From: Nocardioides sp. S5 | GTDB lineage: Bacteria > Actinomycetota > Actinomycetes > Propionibacteriales > Nocardioidaceae | NCBI RefSeq assembly: GCF_017310035.1 | Contig: NZ_CP022296.1 | Location: 4,278,001-4,342,000 of the forward strand | Length of the DNA stretch: 64,000 nucleotides | Direction: 5' to 3' | Part shown: piece by piece, positions 52,071 through 60,056 of the stretch | How positions within the stretch are numbered: the first letter of the stretch is position 1 | Layout of the letters: each line of letters starts with the position of its first letter | The notes under the pieces: model-generated | Seen by the model: only the letters and a program-made list of their open reading frames with translations | Databases searched by the model: none | Told to the model about the DNA's origin: nothing | Program-made: the position numbers and the translations under genes

Positions 52071-52736
52071 TCAGTCCGTCGGCGGGGCGGGGCGGCGGCG
52101 CAGCGAGCGGACCCGCAGCAGCACCCACCACGCCACGGCCGACGCGACGGTGAAGATGACGAGCTTCTGGAACGTGCCGGCGTAGGTCTCGACCACGTGC
52201 CACTGCTCGCCGAGGTAGTAGCCGGCGAGGACGAAGATGGTGTTCCAGATGGCGCTGCCGGCCAGTGTCAGGCCGAGGAACTGCCAGATCGGCATCCGCT
52301 CGATCCCGGCGGGCACCGAGATCAGGCTGCGGAAGATCGGCACCATCCGGCCGAAGAAGACCGCCTTGCGGCCGTGGCGGGCGAACCACTCCTCGGTGCG
52401 CTCGAGGTCCGAGGTCTTGGTCAACGGCAGCCGCTCCCAGACCCAGTACATCCGGTCGCGGCCGAACAGCACGCCCAGGGCGTAGAGCAGCGAGGCGCCG
52501 ACCACCGAGCCGACCGTCGTCCAGATCAGCGCCTCGGCGAGGGTGAAGGAGCCCTGGCTGGCGGTGAAGCCGGCCAGCGGCAGGATCACCTCGCTGGGCA
52601 GCGGCGGGAAGAGGTTCTCCGCCGCGATGACCACCGCCGCACCGACGGGGCCGAGGCGCTCCATGAGGTCGACGGCCCAGCCGGCGACGCCGTCGAGCTC
52701 AGCACCGGGTTGGGCAGCGAGGAGGCGGGACAGCAC
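52071..52736 (-). CDS. DedA-family (SNARE-associated/VTT domain) membrane protein
   Basis: A 221-residue membrane protein of the DedA family. Segments are ENLFPPLPSEVILPLAGF (E-N-x-x-P-P/I-P-x-E), GSVVGASLLYALGVLFGRD and FFGRMVPIFRSLISVPAGIERMP (F-x-R-x-x-P-x-x-R). These are the conserved re-entrant loops of putative lipid scramblases and flippases. About five membrane helices are predicted. Substrate and direction are not known; DedA proteins are linked to undecaprenyl-phosphate or phospholipid recycling. TAGGGT ends 6 nt before the GTG start at 52736, and the TrmH gene follows. Confidence 0.92.
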   Translation of the reverse strand: MLSRLLAAQPGAELDGVAGWAVDLMERLGPVGAAVVIAAENLFPPLPSEVILPLAGFTASQGSFTLAEALIWTTVGSVVGASLLYALGVLFGRDRMYWVWERLPLTKTSDLERTEEWFARHGRKAVFFGRMVPIFRSLISVPAGIERMPIWQFLGLTLAGSAIWNTIFVLAGYYLGEQWHVVETYAGTFQKLVIFTVASAVAWWVLLRVRSLRRRPAPPTD

Positions 52737-52742
52737 CCCGTG

Positions 52743-52748
52743 ACCCTA
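52743..52748 (-). promoter_or_regulatory. -10 hexamer of the DedA-TrmH unit (leaderless type)
   Basis: TAGGGT on the minus strand ends 6 nt before the GTG at 52736. Confidence 0.6.
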
Positions 52749-52766
52749 GATCACGGGTCCGCGGAG

Positions 52767-53303
52767 TCAGCCAGCGGCGCGTACGGCGTCGAGGTCGGCG
52801 CGGGTCAGCACCGACCGGATCTCGAGCCCGACGCCGGCCAGCGGGTCCTCGCCCTCGGGCGAGCGGTCGATGGCGCACACCACGACCTCGACGACCGCGC
52901 CGAGCTCGCGCAGCGCTCGGGTCGCGTCGCGCACCGCGCCGCCGGTGGTGATGACGTCCTCGACGAGGGTGACCCGTCGCCCGGACACGTCAGGGCCCTC
53001 GGCGAGCTTCGCGGTGCCGTACTCCTTGGCCTGCTTGCGGACGAACAGCGCGGGCAGGCGAGTGCGGGCGCTGACCATGGTCGCGATCGGCACGCCGCCG
53101 AGCTCGAGCCCGCCGAGGAGCTCGGTGTCCTCGGGCAGCAGGTCGACCACCTGCGCGGCCACGCGGTCGAGCAGGGCGGGCTGCGCCTCGAAGAGGTACT
53201 TGTCGAAGTAGGTGTCCGCGACCTGACCCGAGCGGAGGGTGAACTCCCCGGTGAGGCGGCAGGTGGCGTCGATGTCGGCGGCGAGGGTGGGGTCGGTGCT
53301 CAC
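52767..53303 (-). CDS. pyrE: Orotate phosphoribosyltransferase
   Basis: PyrE attaches ribose-5-phosphate from PRPP to orotate in pyrimidine synthesis. The 178-residue protein has the PRPP-binding motif VTLVEDVITTGGAV and the flexible-loop segment LFVRKQAKEYGTAKLAEG with the catalytic Lys residues. FTLRSGQVADTYFDKYLFE begins the N-terminal fold. It has its own leaderless-type promoter (TAGGGT 6 nt before the GTG at 53303) and is not part of a pyr operon. The opposite promoter of the aminotransferase lies immediately next to it. Confidence 0.96.
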   Translation of the reverse strand: MSTDPTLAADIDATCRLTGEFTLRSGQVADTYFDKYLFEAQPALLDRVAAQVVDLLPEDTELLGGLELGGVPIATMVSARTRLPALFVRKQAKEYGTAKLAEGPDVSGRRVTLVEDVITTGGAVRDATRALRELGAVVEVVVCAIDRSPEGEDPLAGVGLEIRSVLTRADLDAVRAAG

Positions 53304-53309
53304 GCCCCG

Positions 53310-53315
53310 ACCCTA
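53310..53315 (-). promoter_or_regulatory. -10 hexamer of pyrE (leaderless type)
   Basis: TAGGGT on the minus strand ends 6 nt before the GTG at 53303. Confidence 0.6.
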
Positions 53316-53330
53316 GCCAGCGCTGCTGGG

Positions 53331-53336
53331 TAGCGT
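53331..53336 (+). promoter_or_regulatory. -10 hexamer of the aminotransferase gene (leaderless type)
   Basis: TAGCGT ends 6 nt before the GTG at 53343. Only 15 nt separate this box from the divergent pyrE box, so each promoter's -35 region overlaps the other gene's -10. Confidence 0.6.
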
Positions 53337-53342
53337 GGGGCC

Positions 53343-54527
53343 GTGCCCACCGCGAAGCCCTTCTCCCCGCCCCTCGCCGCCCGCCTGGCCCACATCCCGC
53401 CGACCGTCTTCAGCGAGATGTCCGCGCTCGCGCAACGGACCGGTGCGCTCAACCTCGGCCAGGGCTTCCCCGACGTCGACGGTCCGCGGTCGGTGGTGGA
53501 GGCGGCCGAGCGTGCCCTCGAGGGCGGCGCCAACCAGTACGCCCCCGGCATCGGCGTGCCGTCGCTGCGGGCCGCGATCGCGCGCCACCAGCAGCGCCAC
53601 TACGGCGTCGAGGTCGACCCCGACCGCGAGGTGGTCGTGACGACCGGCTGCACCGAGGCGGTCGCCGCCGCCCTGCTCGGCCTCGTCGACCCCGGCGACG
53701 AGGTGGTCGTGCTCGAGCCCTACTACGACTCCTACGTCGCGATGCTCGACATGTGCGGCGCGGTCCGGCGTCCGGTGACGCTGCGGGCACCGTCCTTCCG
53801 CCCCGACCCCGACGAGCTGCGGGCCGCGGTCACCGACCGGACCAAGGTCATCCTGCTCAACACCCCGCACAACCCGACGGGGACCGTGCTGACCCGCGAC
53901 GAGCTGCAGGTGGTGGCCGACCTGGCGATCGCGCACGACGTGCTGGTGATCACCGACGAGGTCTACGAGCACCTCGTCTTCGACGGCCTCTCCCACGTGC
54001 CGATCGCCACGCTGCCGGGGATGTGGGAGCGCACGCTGACGCTCTCGAGCGCCGGCAAGTCGTGGTCGTTCACCGGCTGGAAGGTCGGCTGGGCCACCGG
54101 GCCCGCCCCGCTGGTGGGCGCGGTGCTGGCCGCCAAGCAGTGGCTCACCTTCACCTCGGGCTCGCCCCTGCAGCCCGCCGTCGCGCACGCGCTCGACCAC
54201 GAGCCCGACTGGCCGACCGAGCTCGCCCGGGACCTGCAGGCCCGCCGCGACCTCCTGTGCGAGGGCCTCACCGCGGCCGGGCTCGCGCCCCGCGTGCCGG
54301 AGGGCACCTACTTCACCACCACCGACATCTCGCACCTCGGCTGGGCCGACGGTCGCGAGTTCTGCCTGGCGCTGCCCGAGCGCGCCGGCGTGGTCGCGAT
54401 CCCCACGCAGGGGTTCCACGACGACGCCGACGCCGGGCGGCAGCTGGTGCGCTGGGCCTTCTGCAAGCAGCCCGACGTCATCGCCGAGGGCGTACGCCGC
54501 CTCGCAGCCGCCGACCTCGCGTGCTGA
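53343..54527 (+). CDS. Class I/II pyridoxal-phosphate aminotransferase
   Basis: A 394-residue fold-type I aminotransferase resembling the YbdL/DapC (N-succinyldiaminopimelate or methionine/kynurenine) group. Features are LNLGQGFPDVDGP, NQYAPGIGVPSLRAAI, TTGCTEAVAAALLGLVDPGDEV, NTPHNPTGTVLTRDEL, ITDEVYEHLVFD and the PLP lysine in SSAGKSWSFTGWKVGW. The C-terminal Arg that binds the substrate carboxylate lies in QLVRWAFCK. The GTG start has a leaderless-type promoter. Whether it serves lysine/diaminopimelate synthesis or another pathway is not decided by sequence. Confidence 0.92.
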   Translation: MPTAKPFSPPLAARLAHIPPTVFSEMSALAQRTGALNLGQGFPDVDGPRSVVEAAERALEGGANQYAPGIGVPSLRAAIARHQQRHYGVEVDPDREVVVTTGCTEAVAAALLGLVDPGDEVVVLEPYYDSYVAMLDMCGAVRRPVTLRAPSFRPDPDELRAAVTDRTKVILLNTPHNPTGTVLTRDELQVVADLAIAHDVLVITDEVYEHLVFDGLSHVPIATLPGMWERTLTLSSAGKSWSFTGWKVGWATGPAPLVGAVLAAKQWLTFTSGSPLQPAVAHALDHEPDWPTELARDLQARRDLLCEGLTAAGLAPRVPEGTYFTTTDISHLGWADGREFCLALPERAGVVAIPTQGFHDDADAGRQLVRWAFCKQPDVIAEGVRRLAAADLAC

Positions 54528-54543
54528 CGCCGCGCAGCGGGCC

Positions 54544-55344
54544 TCAGCGGCCCGGGTAGTCCTTGGGCGGATAGTCCGACCCGCCCGACGGCGGCTGGCC
54601 GTAGGGGTTGTCGGACGACGGCGGCTGCCCGTAGGGGTTGTCGGCCCGCGGCGCCTCCGGCGCCGGCTGGGTGCCGTACGGGTTGGAGCCGTAGGTGTCG
54701 CCGCCCTGGCTGCCGGTGCCGTAGGGGTCCGTGCCGTAGCCGGTGCCGGGGTGGCCGGCGGACGGGTAGCCACCACCGGGGTGGCCGCCCTGGGAGCCCT
54801 TGCGGGCGAACCAGTCGCCGGCGCCGCCGACGAAGAGCAGGACGATCACGGCCACCGAGGCGATCAGCGTGATCGCCGAGACGCCGCTGGTGATGCCGAG
54901 CAGCGACAGCAGCGCCACCACCGCGCTGGAGATCACCAGCAGGATGCGCGCCACGTTGGAGCGGCGCAGCACGAAGACCGCGAGGACGAGCGCGATCACC
55001 GCCCACACGACGAGGCCCAGGATGAAGGCCACGAGGACCCCGACGGCCGCGTCGGCGTCGATCCCCGCGTCCTGGAACTCCGGGACGCGCTCCATCTCGG
55101 TGATCACCTGGTCGCGGGCGACCAGCAGCGCGAGGCCGGTGAAGCCGAAGAGCACCGCGGTGAGGCCCGAGAAGACGATCGTGATCCAGGCGGCGGCGGT
55201 CACGGTGCCGGGACGTCGGTCCGTCTGCACCGGCGGCGCGCCGTAGGACGGCTGCTGGCCGTAGGGGGACGGCTGTCCCTGCTGGCCGTAGGGGTCTGGC
55301 TGGCCATACGGCGTGTGGGTCGGCCCGGGCTCCTGGTCGCTCAT
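54544..55344 (-). CDS. Four-helix membrane protein with Tyr/Gly/Gln/Pro-rich cytoplasmic tails
   Basis: A 266-residue protein. The first 45 residues are Tyr/Gly/Gln/Pro-rich (THTPYGQPDPYGQQGQPSPYGQQ). A four-helix membrane domain follows (about residues 50-180: AAWITIVFSGLTAVLFGFTGLALLVA, VLVAFILGLVVWAVIALVLAVFVL, ILLVISSAVVALLSLLGI and SAITLIASVAVIVLLFV). The long C-terminal tail repeats NPYGQPPS and YGTxP-like units. Such YGQ-rich tails occur in many actinobacterial membrane proteins and may drive self-association. The family is not known. The neighbouring gene upstream shares the THxPYGQP motif. Confidence 0.75.
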   Translation of the reverse strand: MSDQEPGPTHTPYGQPDPYGQQGQPSPYGQQPSYGAPPVQTDRRPGTVTAAAWITIVFSGLTAVLFGFTGLALLVARDQVITEMERVPEFQDAGIDADAAVGVLVAFILGLVVWAVIALVLAVFVLRRSNVARILLVISSAVVALLSLLGITSGVSAITLIASVAVIVLLFVGGAGDWFARKGSQGGHPGGGYPSAGHPGTGYGTDPYGTGSQGGDTYGSNPYGTQPAPEAPRADNPYGQPPSSDNPYGQPPSGGSDYPPKDYPGR

Positions 55345-55390
55345 GGGGCTATCTCACCACGAGGTCGGTGGTCGGCGCAGGGCGCGAGGC

Positions 55391-56530
55391 TCAGCGCGCG
55401 TCGACCGCGAACCAGCGCCGCACCTCGACCCGGCGCAGGCACAGGACGGTCGCCACCGCCGCGGCGGCCGGGATCAGGGTCAGGGGCGTGCTGAGCACCA
55501 GGGCGAAGCACGCGCCGGCGCTGAAGGCCGCGCTGACGATCAGCCCGCGACGCGCCCAGTCGCGGCGCGCCATCGCGAAGCCGGCCAGGACCAGTGCCAC
55601 CGCGCACCACGCGACGAACCCGCCGGCCAGCGCCAGGACGGTGCCGCGCAGCTGCTCGAGGGTCAGTCCGTCCTCGATGACCTGGGGCTGCTGCTCCTCG
55701 ACCACGCTCATCAGGAAGTCCGGGGACAGCCCGGCGATCGCGATCCACAGCAGCGACAGGCTGAGCAGGCCGCCGGCCGTCACCACGGTGATCACGAAGG
55801 CCGCCACCATCGCGCCGGGCCGCTCGTGGAGCAGCTGCTGCTGCCGGGCCGAGGGCGGGGCGGAGCGCTCGTCGCCACCGCGCGGGGCGAGCGGCTGGCC
55901 GTACGGCGAGTGGGTCGCGGTGTCGGGCTCGCCGAAGGGCCGCGTGGCCGGCGGAGGCGTCAACGGGCCGCCCGGCTGGGTGGACCGGGCGTCGGGCGCA
56001 CCGACGCTGGACGGCATACGCCACGGATCGGCCGAGCGGTTGGCGCCCTTGTCCTTGTCCTTGTCCTTGCTCTTCTCGGGCGCGGGAGCGGGGGGCGTCC
56101 AGCGGCCGGTGGCGAACCACTCGCGCGCGGGGGCCATCCAGAGCATCGCGGCGCCGGCCGCGACGAAGGACCCGGCGAGGCCGCCGGCGGCGAGGCCGGT
56201 GACGAAGACCGGGATCGCGAAGATCGTGAGCCCGAGCCGCGCGGAACGGTCCGGCTTGCGGACGTACCAGCCCAGGATGCCGGTGGCGCAGGCGGCCGCC
56301 GCGGCGACCATGCAGGCGTAGCGGAGCAGGTCCGAAGCACTGCTGACATCGAGGCCGAGGGAGGAGAACGGCGACTCGGAGAGGACGTCGCGGATCGACT
56401 CCTGCGTCTCCAGCGAGCCGATCGTGGAGACCTGCTCCCAGGCGGTGACCAGCACCATGAACGAGGCGAACATGACGATGCCCGACGCCAGGGTGACCTG
56501 GGGCGGACGCTGCTCGGTGGGCTGACTCAC
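55391..56530 (-). CDS. Multi-helix membrane protein sharing the THxPYGQP motif
   Basis: A 379-residue protein with an N-terminal block of about four membrane helices (VTLASGIVMFASFMVLVTAW, LLRYACMVAAAAACATGILGWYV, GLTIFAIPVFVTGLAAGGLAGSFV). A cytoplasmic linker of about 100 residues follows, rich in Pro/Lys/Asp (PAPEKSKDKDKDKGANRS) and containing ATHSPYGQPLAP. The C-terminal block has four more helices (MVAAFVITVVTAGGLLSLSLLWIAIAG onward). GTG 56530 is directly preceded by GGAGG, so the start is not certain. It lies 46 nt upstream of the YGQ-rich membrane gene on the same strand. The function is unknown. Confidence 0.72.
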   Translation of the reverse strand: MSQPTEQRPPQVTLASGIVMFASFMVLVTAWEQVSTIGSLETQESIRDVLSESPFSSLGLDVSSASDLLRYACMVAAAAACATGILGWYVRKPDRSARLGLTIFAIPVFVTGLAAGGLAGSFVAAGAAMLWMAPAREWFATGRWTPPAPAPEKSKDKDKDKGANRSADPWRMPSSVGAPDARSTQPGGPLTPPPATRPFGEPDTATHSPYGQPLAPRGGDERSAPPSARQQQLLHERPGAMVAAFVITVVTAGGLLSLSLLWIAIAGLSPDFLMSVVEEQQPQVIEDGLTLEQLRGTVLALAGGFVAWCAVALVLAGFAMARRDWARRGLIVSAAFSAGACFALVLSTPLTLIPAAAAVATVLCLRRVEVRRWFAVDAR

Positions 56531-56573
56531 CCCTCCATTGTCCCCAGTGGCCCCCAAGACGCGACCGGCGCGG

Positions 56574-56637
56574 GGTATCTGGGGACGTTCTGGTGGGTCC
56601 AGAGGCCGCTTCACCCACCACAACGTCCTCAGATACC
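56574..56637. repeat. Large inverted repeat (25-nt arms) between divergent genes
   Basis: Arms 56574-56598 and 56613-56637 pair at 23 of 25 positions around a 14-nt loop. It lies between the divergent membrane-protein and ABC-ATPase genes, where a terminator is not expected. It may be an operator, a cruciform or a small mobile/repeat element. Confidence 0.65.
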
Positions 56638-56740
56638 GGGACGGGGAGGTCGGCTGGGGGGTTTCTCAGGGTCGTCCTCAGGGACGGACGGGGCCTCGTC
56701 CCCGATGCGCGCGACGGCCCCGCGCGGCGAGGCTCGACCC

Positions 56741-57637
56741 ATGATCAGCGTCGAGTCCCTCACCAAGCACTACGGCCGCTTCACGGCCGTCGACCACGTG
56801 TCCTTCACGGCCGCTCCCGGCCGTGTCACCGGATTCCTCGGCCCCAACGGTGCCGGCAAGTCCACGACCATGCGCGTCATGGTCGGCCTCACCCGCCCGA
56901 CCACCGGACGCGTGACCATCGCCGGCCGCGACTACCGCGAGCTGGCCAACCCAGGCCTGGAGGTCGGCGTCCTCCTCGACGCCTCCGCCCAGCATGCCGG
57001 CCGGTCCGGTCGCGAGATCCTCGCCATCGCCCAGCAGACGATGGGCCTGCCCCGCACCCGGGTCGCGGAGACCCTCGCCCGGGTGGGCCTCACCGAGGAC
57101 GAGGCCGAGCGCCGGGTGCGCAACTACTCCCTCGGCATGCGCCAGCGCCTCGGCATCGCCACCGCGCTCATCGGCGACCCCGACGTGCTCATCCTCGACG
57201 AGCCCGCCAACGGCCTCGACCCGGCCGGCATCCGCTGGATGCGCGACCTGCTGCGCGGCTTCGCCGACGACGGCGGCACGGTGCTGCTGTCCTCGCACCT
57301 GCTGCACGAGATCGAGGTCATCGCCGACGACCTCGTCGTCATCGGCCAGGGCCGCATCGTGGCCCAGGGCACCAAGGCCGAGCTGCTCGCCGGAGCGGGC
57401 ACGATCGTGCGCACCAGTCACACCGACGTGCTCACCCGGGCGCTGACCCAGGCCGGGCTCGTCGCCCACCCCGTCGACGGCGGACTGCGCGTCGACGCCG
57501 AACCCGAGACCGTGGGCGAGGTCGCGCTGCGCGCCGCCGTACCCCTCCGTGAGCTGCGTGGCGCCGACGGCGCAGGCCTGGAGGAGATGTTCCTCGAGCT
57601 CACCGCCGAGACCGCCCGTGAAGGAGCAGCAGCATGA
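56741..57637 (+). CDS. ABC transporter ATP-binding protein
   Basis: A 298-residue ABC ATPase of the CcmA/DrrA type. The Walker A motif is GPNGAGKST, the signature is NYSLGMRQRLGIA, Walker B is VLILDEPANGLDP, and the switch His is in LLSSHLLHEIE. The C-terminal 80 residues form the extra domain seen in drug-export and bacteriocin-immunity ATPases. ATG 56741 was chosen because the domain starts there (MISVESLTKHYGRFTAVD). The permease gene overlaps its stop by 4 nt. The substrate is unknown; resistance or lipid/peptide export are possible. Confidence 0.93.
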   Translation: MISVESLTKHYGRFTAVDHVSFTAAPGRVTGFLGPNGAGKSTTMRVMVGLTRPTTGRVTIAGRDYRELANPGLEVGVLLDASAQHAGRSGREILAIAQQTMGLPRTRVAETLARVGLTEDEAERRVRNYSLGMRQRLGIATALIGDPDVLILDEPANGLDPAGIRWMRDLLRGFADDGGTVLLSSHLLHEIEVIADDLVVIGQGRIVAQGTKAELLAGAGTIVRTSHTDVLTRALTQAGLVAHPVDGGLRVDAEPETVGEVALRAAVPLRELRGADGAGLEEMFLELTAETAREGAAA

Positions 57638-58449
57638 CCACCGCAACCGCCACCCCCGTCCCGACGACTCCACCCACCGATCGTGCCGCCCGCACCATCG
57701 CTCCCATCCCGCTCACCCGCCTGATGGGCGTCGAGCTGCGCAAGATGTTCGACACCCGAGCGGGCTTCTGGCTGATGGCCAGCGTCGGCATCGTGACCGT
57801 GCTGGCGAGCGCCGCGGTCATCCTCTGGGCACCCGACGACGCCATCACGTTCGAGACCTTCGCGACTGCGATGGGCATGCCGATGTCGGTGATCCTCCCG
57901 ATGATCGGGATCCTCTCGATCACCAGCGAGTACAGCCAGCGCACCGGCCTGACGACCTACACGCTCGTGCCGTGGCGCGGACGCGTGGTGCTCTCCAAGC
58001 TCCTCGCCGTCCTCGGCATCGGCGTGGCGTCGATGTTCGTGGCCCTCGGCGTCGGCGCCGTCGGCACCCTGGTCGGCTCGGCCGTCACCGGCCTGGACCC
58101 GGTCTGGAACATCACCGTCGAGCAGTTCGGCCTCATCGTCCTGGCGAACCTGATCGGCATGCTGATGGGCTTCATGCTCGGCACCGTCCTCCGCAGCTCG
58201 CCGGCGGCGATCGTGGCCTACTTCGTCTACGCCCTGGTCCTGCCCGGAGCCCTCGGAGCCCTGGCCGCCTTCCAGCAGTGGTTCGAGGACCTGCAGCCGT
58301 GGGTCGACGTCAACTACGCGACGATCCCGCTCTTCGACGGGAACGTCACCGGTGAGAACTGGCTCCAGCTGGCCATCACCACGACGGTCTGGCTCTGGAT
58401 CCCGCTGGCCTTCGGCCTGCGCGCGGTCCTGCGGGCCGAGGTGAAGTAG
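57634..58449 (+). CDS. ABC transporter permease (ABC-2 type)
   Basis: A 271-residue membrane protein with about six helices, the partner of the preceding ATPase (ATGA 4-nt overlap). The N-terminal cytoplasmic helix segment LTRLMGVELRKMFDTRAGFWLM is typical of the ABC-2 permease group (ExxKx(F)xTR). Further helices include ILPMIGILSITSEYSQRTGLTTYTLVPWRGRVVLSK, where the SEYSxRT motif marks this subfamily, and FGLIVLANLIGMLMGFMLGTVL. It should form a dimeric exporter channel with the ATPase. Confidence 0.92.
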   Translation: MTTATATPVPTTPPTDRAARTIAPIPLTRLMGVELRKMFDTRAGFWLMASVGIVTVLASAAVILWAPDDAITFETFATAMGMPMSVILPMIGILSITSEYSQRTGLTTYTLVPWRGRVVLSKLLAVLGIGVASMFVALGVGAVGTLVGSAVTGLDPVWNITVEQFGLIVLANLIGMLMGFMLGTVLRSSPAAIVAYFVYALVLPGALGALAAFQQWFEDLQPWVDVNYATIPLFDGNVTGENWLQLAITTTVWLWIPLAFGLRAVLRAEVK

Positions 58450-58460
58450 CGCGGCTCTGA

Positions 58461-58466
58461 CAGGCT
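58461..58466 (+). promoter_or_regulatory. Degenerate -10 element of the nicotinamidase-like/PfkB unit (leaderless geometry)
   Basis: CAGGCT ends 6 nt before the ATG at 58473. It differs from TANNNT only in the first base and sits at the same spacing as the other leaderless promoters here. Confidence 0.35.
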
Positions 58467-58472
58467 GGCGCC

Positions 58473-59015
58473 ATGCATCCCGACGCCTGGCTGGTCGTCA
58501 TCGACCCGCAGCGGATCTTCGCCGACGCCTCGAGCCCGTGGGGCTCCCCGATGTTCCCCGCCGTCGTCGATCCCGTACGCCGACTCGCCACCGCGGCGGG
58601 TCGGCGTACGGTCGTCACCCGCTGGGTCCCGGCCACCGACCCGCAGGGCAGCTGGGCGGCGTACCTCGAAGCCTGGCCGTTCGCGGACGTGGCCGAGGAC
58701 GACCCGCTGCTCGAGCTGGTGCCGTCGGCGCGGGGGCTGGGGAGCGAGGTCGTCTCGCTGCCGACCTTCGGCAAGTGGGGCCCGGCCCTCGAGGCGATCA
58801 CCGGCCCGACGCCGCACCTGGTGCTGGCGGGGGTGTCCACCGACTGCTGCGTCGTCTCGACGGCCCTGGCCGCCGCCGACGCCGGCGCCACGATCACGGT
58901 CGTGACCGATGCCTGCGCGGGCTCGACGCCGGAGAACCACCGCGCGGCGCTGGACGTGATGGCGCTCTACCCGCCGCAGATCACCCTCGCCACGACCGAC
59001 GAGGTGCTGGCATGA
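58473..59015 (+). CDS. Cysteine hydrolase of the isochorismatase/nicotinamidase family
   Basis: A 180-residue hydrolase with the Asp-Lys-Cys triad of the family: D10 in LVVIDPQRIF, the Lys in PTFGKWGP, and the nucleophile Cys in GVSTDCCVVST preceded by the cis-peptide region. The reaction could be amide or ether hydrolysis (nicotinamide, ureidoglycolate-like or isochorismate-type substrates). Its stop overlaps the start of the PfkB kinase gene by 4 nt, so the two products likely act on related compounds. A ribose- or nucleoside-containing substrate is plausible, but this is inference. Confidence 0.88.
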   Translation: MHPDAWLVVIDPQRIFADASSPWGSPMFPAVVDPVRRLATAAGRRTVVTRWVPATDPQGSWAAYLEAWPFADVAEDDPLLELVPSARGLGSEVVSLPTFGKWGPALEAITGPTPHLVLAGVSTDCCVVSTALAAADAGATITVVTDACAGSTPENHRAALDVMALYPPQITLATTDEVLA

Positions 59016-59950
59016 GCCGGGTCATCCACACCGGCCAGGCGCTGGTCGACGTGGTCGTCGAGGTGCCCGGCCTGCCGCCGCGCGGCCAGAACGTGATGGC
59101 CTCCTCGGCGACCGACTACGCCGGCGGCGCGGTCACCGTGCTCGTCGCGGCTGCCCGCTTCGGCGCCGACTGCGTGCACGCCGGCGCCCACGGCACCGGC
59201 CCGCACGGCGACATGGTCCGCGAGGCGCTCGACCGGGACCGCATCGCGGCCTCCGCTCCGCCGGTCCCCGACCTCGACACCGGCATCTGCGTGGTCATGG
59301 TCGAGCCGAGCGCGGAGCGCACCTTCGTCACCACGCTCGGCGCCGAGCGCGAGATCAGCGTGCAGTCGCTCGCCACCTCCGCCCCACGTGCGGGCGACCT
59401 CGTGTGCGTCACCGGCTTCTCGCTGGCCCTCGACCGCACCCGCGACCCGCTGCTCGCCTGGCTGCCGACGCTCGACCCCGACGTCGTCGTCGTGCTCGAC
59501 CCGGGCGCGGCCTTCGCCGACCTGCCGACCGAGGTGCGGGAGGCGATGCTCGGGGTCACCGACGTGTGGTCGAGCAACGCCGAGGAGGCCGAGGGCCTGC
59601 TCCGCGCCGCCGACCTGCCGGTCCCCGACGACCTCGCCGGGCTCACCACCGCTGTCGCCCCGCTGCTGCGCGGCGACGCCGTCGCCATCGTCCGCGACGG
59701 TCCCGGCGGCTGCGCGGTGCACGTCGGCGGCGAGACCACCGACGTGCCGGGTTTCCCGCAGAAGCCGCTCGACACCAACGGCGCGGGCGACACCCACACC
59801 GGCGCCCTGCTGGCCGAGGTCGCCGCCGGCACGCCCTGGGTGGAGGGGTGCCGCCGGGCCAACGCGGCCGCGGCGATCAAGGTGACCCGGCGCGGGCCGG
59901 AGTCGGCCCCGACGGCTGCCGAGGTCGACGAGTTCCTGGCGCGGGCCTGA
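59012..59950 (+). CDS. PfkB-family carbohydrate/nucleoside kinase
   Basis: A 312-residue ribokinase-type kinase. It opens with VIHTGQALVDVVVEVPGLPPRG and has YAGGAVTVLVAAARFGADCVHAGAHGTGPHG, the first PfkB-like glycine motif. The C-terminal signature 2 is KPLDTNGAGDTHTGALLAEV, with the catalytic Asp in DTNGAGD. The usual TxGAGD has Asn in place of the second residue. The sugar or nucleoside is unknown. It is coupled by ATGA to the cysteine hydrolase gene. Its stop codon lies within the first of two tandem hairpins that separate it from the convergent gudD gene. Confidence 0.9.
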   Translation: MSRVIHTGQALVDVVVEVPGLPPRGQNVMASSATDYAGGAVTVLVAAARFGADCVHAGAHGTGPHGDMVREALDRDRIAASAPPVPDLDTGICVVMVEPSAERTFVTTLGAEREISVQSLATSAPRAGDLVCVTGFSLALDRTRDPLLAWLPTLDPDVVVVLDPGAAFADLPTEVREAMLGVTDVWSSNAEEAEGLLRAADLPVPDDLAGLTTAVAPLLRGDAVAIVRDGPGGCAVHVGGETTDVPGFPQKPLDTNGAGDTHTGALLAEVAAGTPWVEGCRRANAAAAIKVTRRGPESAPTAAEVDEFLARA

Positions 59951-59982
59951 TGGATTTCCACTCGCTCGAGTGGATCTTCATC
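59949..59982. repeat. Tandem hairpin unit, degenerate copy
   Basis: This 34-nt unit shares its left arm (GATGGATTTCCACTC) with the perfect hairpin at 60013-60046, but the right arm has diverged. It overlaps the last two bases of the PfkB stop codon. Confidence 0.5.
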
Positions 59983-60012
59983 GGCAGGACACCGGCTTCA
60001 CGCTCAGGCCGC

Positions 60013-60046
60013 GATGGATTTCCACTCGCTGGAGTGGAAATCCATC
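60013..60046. terminator. Perfect hairpin between PfkB kinase and gudD
   Basis: Two 15-nt perfectly complementary arms (60013-60027 and 60032-60046) enclose a GCTG loop. It sits between convergent genes and is an almost exact repeat of the degenerate unit 64 nt upstream, so it may be a duplicated terminator. Confidence 0.75.
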
Positions 60047-60056
60047 CGGGGAGGCA

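Noticed and set aside
54544..55344. PYGQ-encoding repeats as a DNA tandem repeat or CRISPR-like array
   Set aside because: Units vary in length and sequence and follow codon phase; they reflect a low-complexity protein tail.
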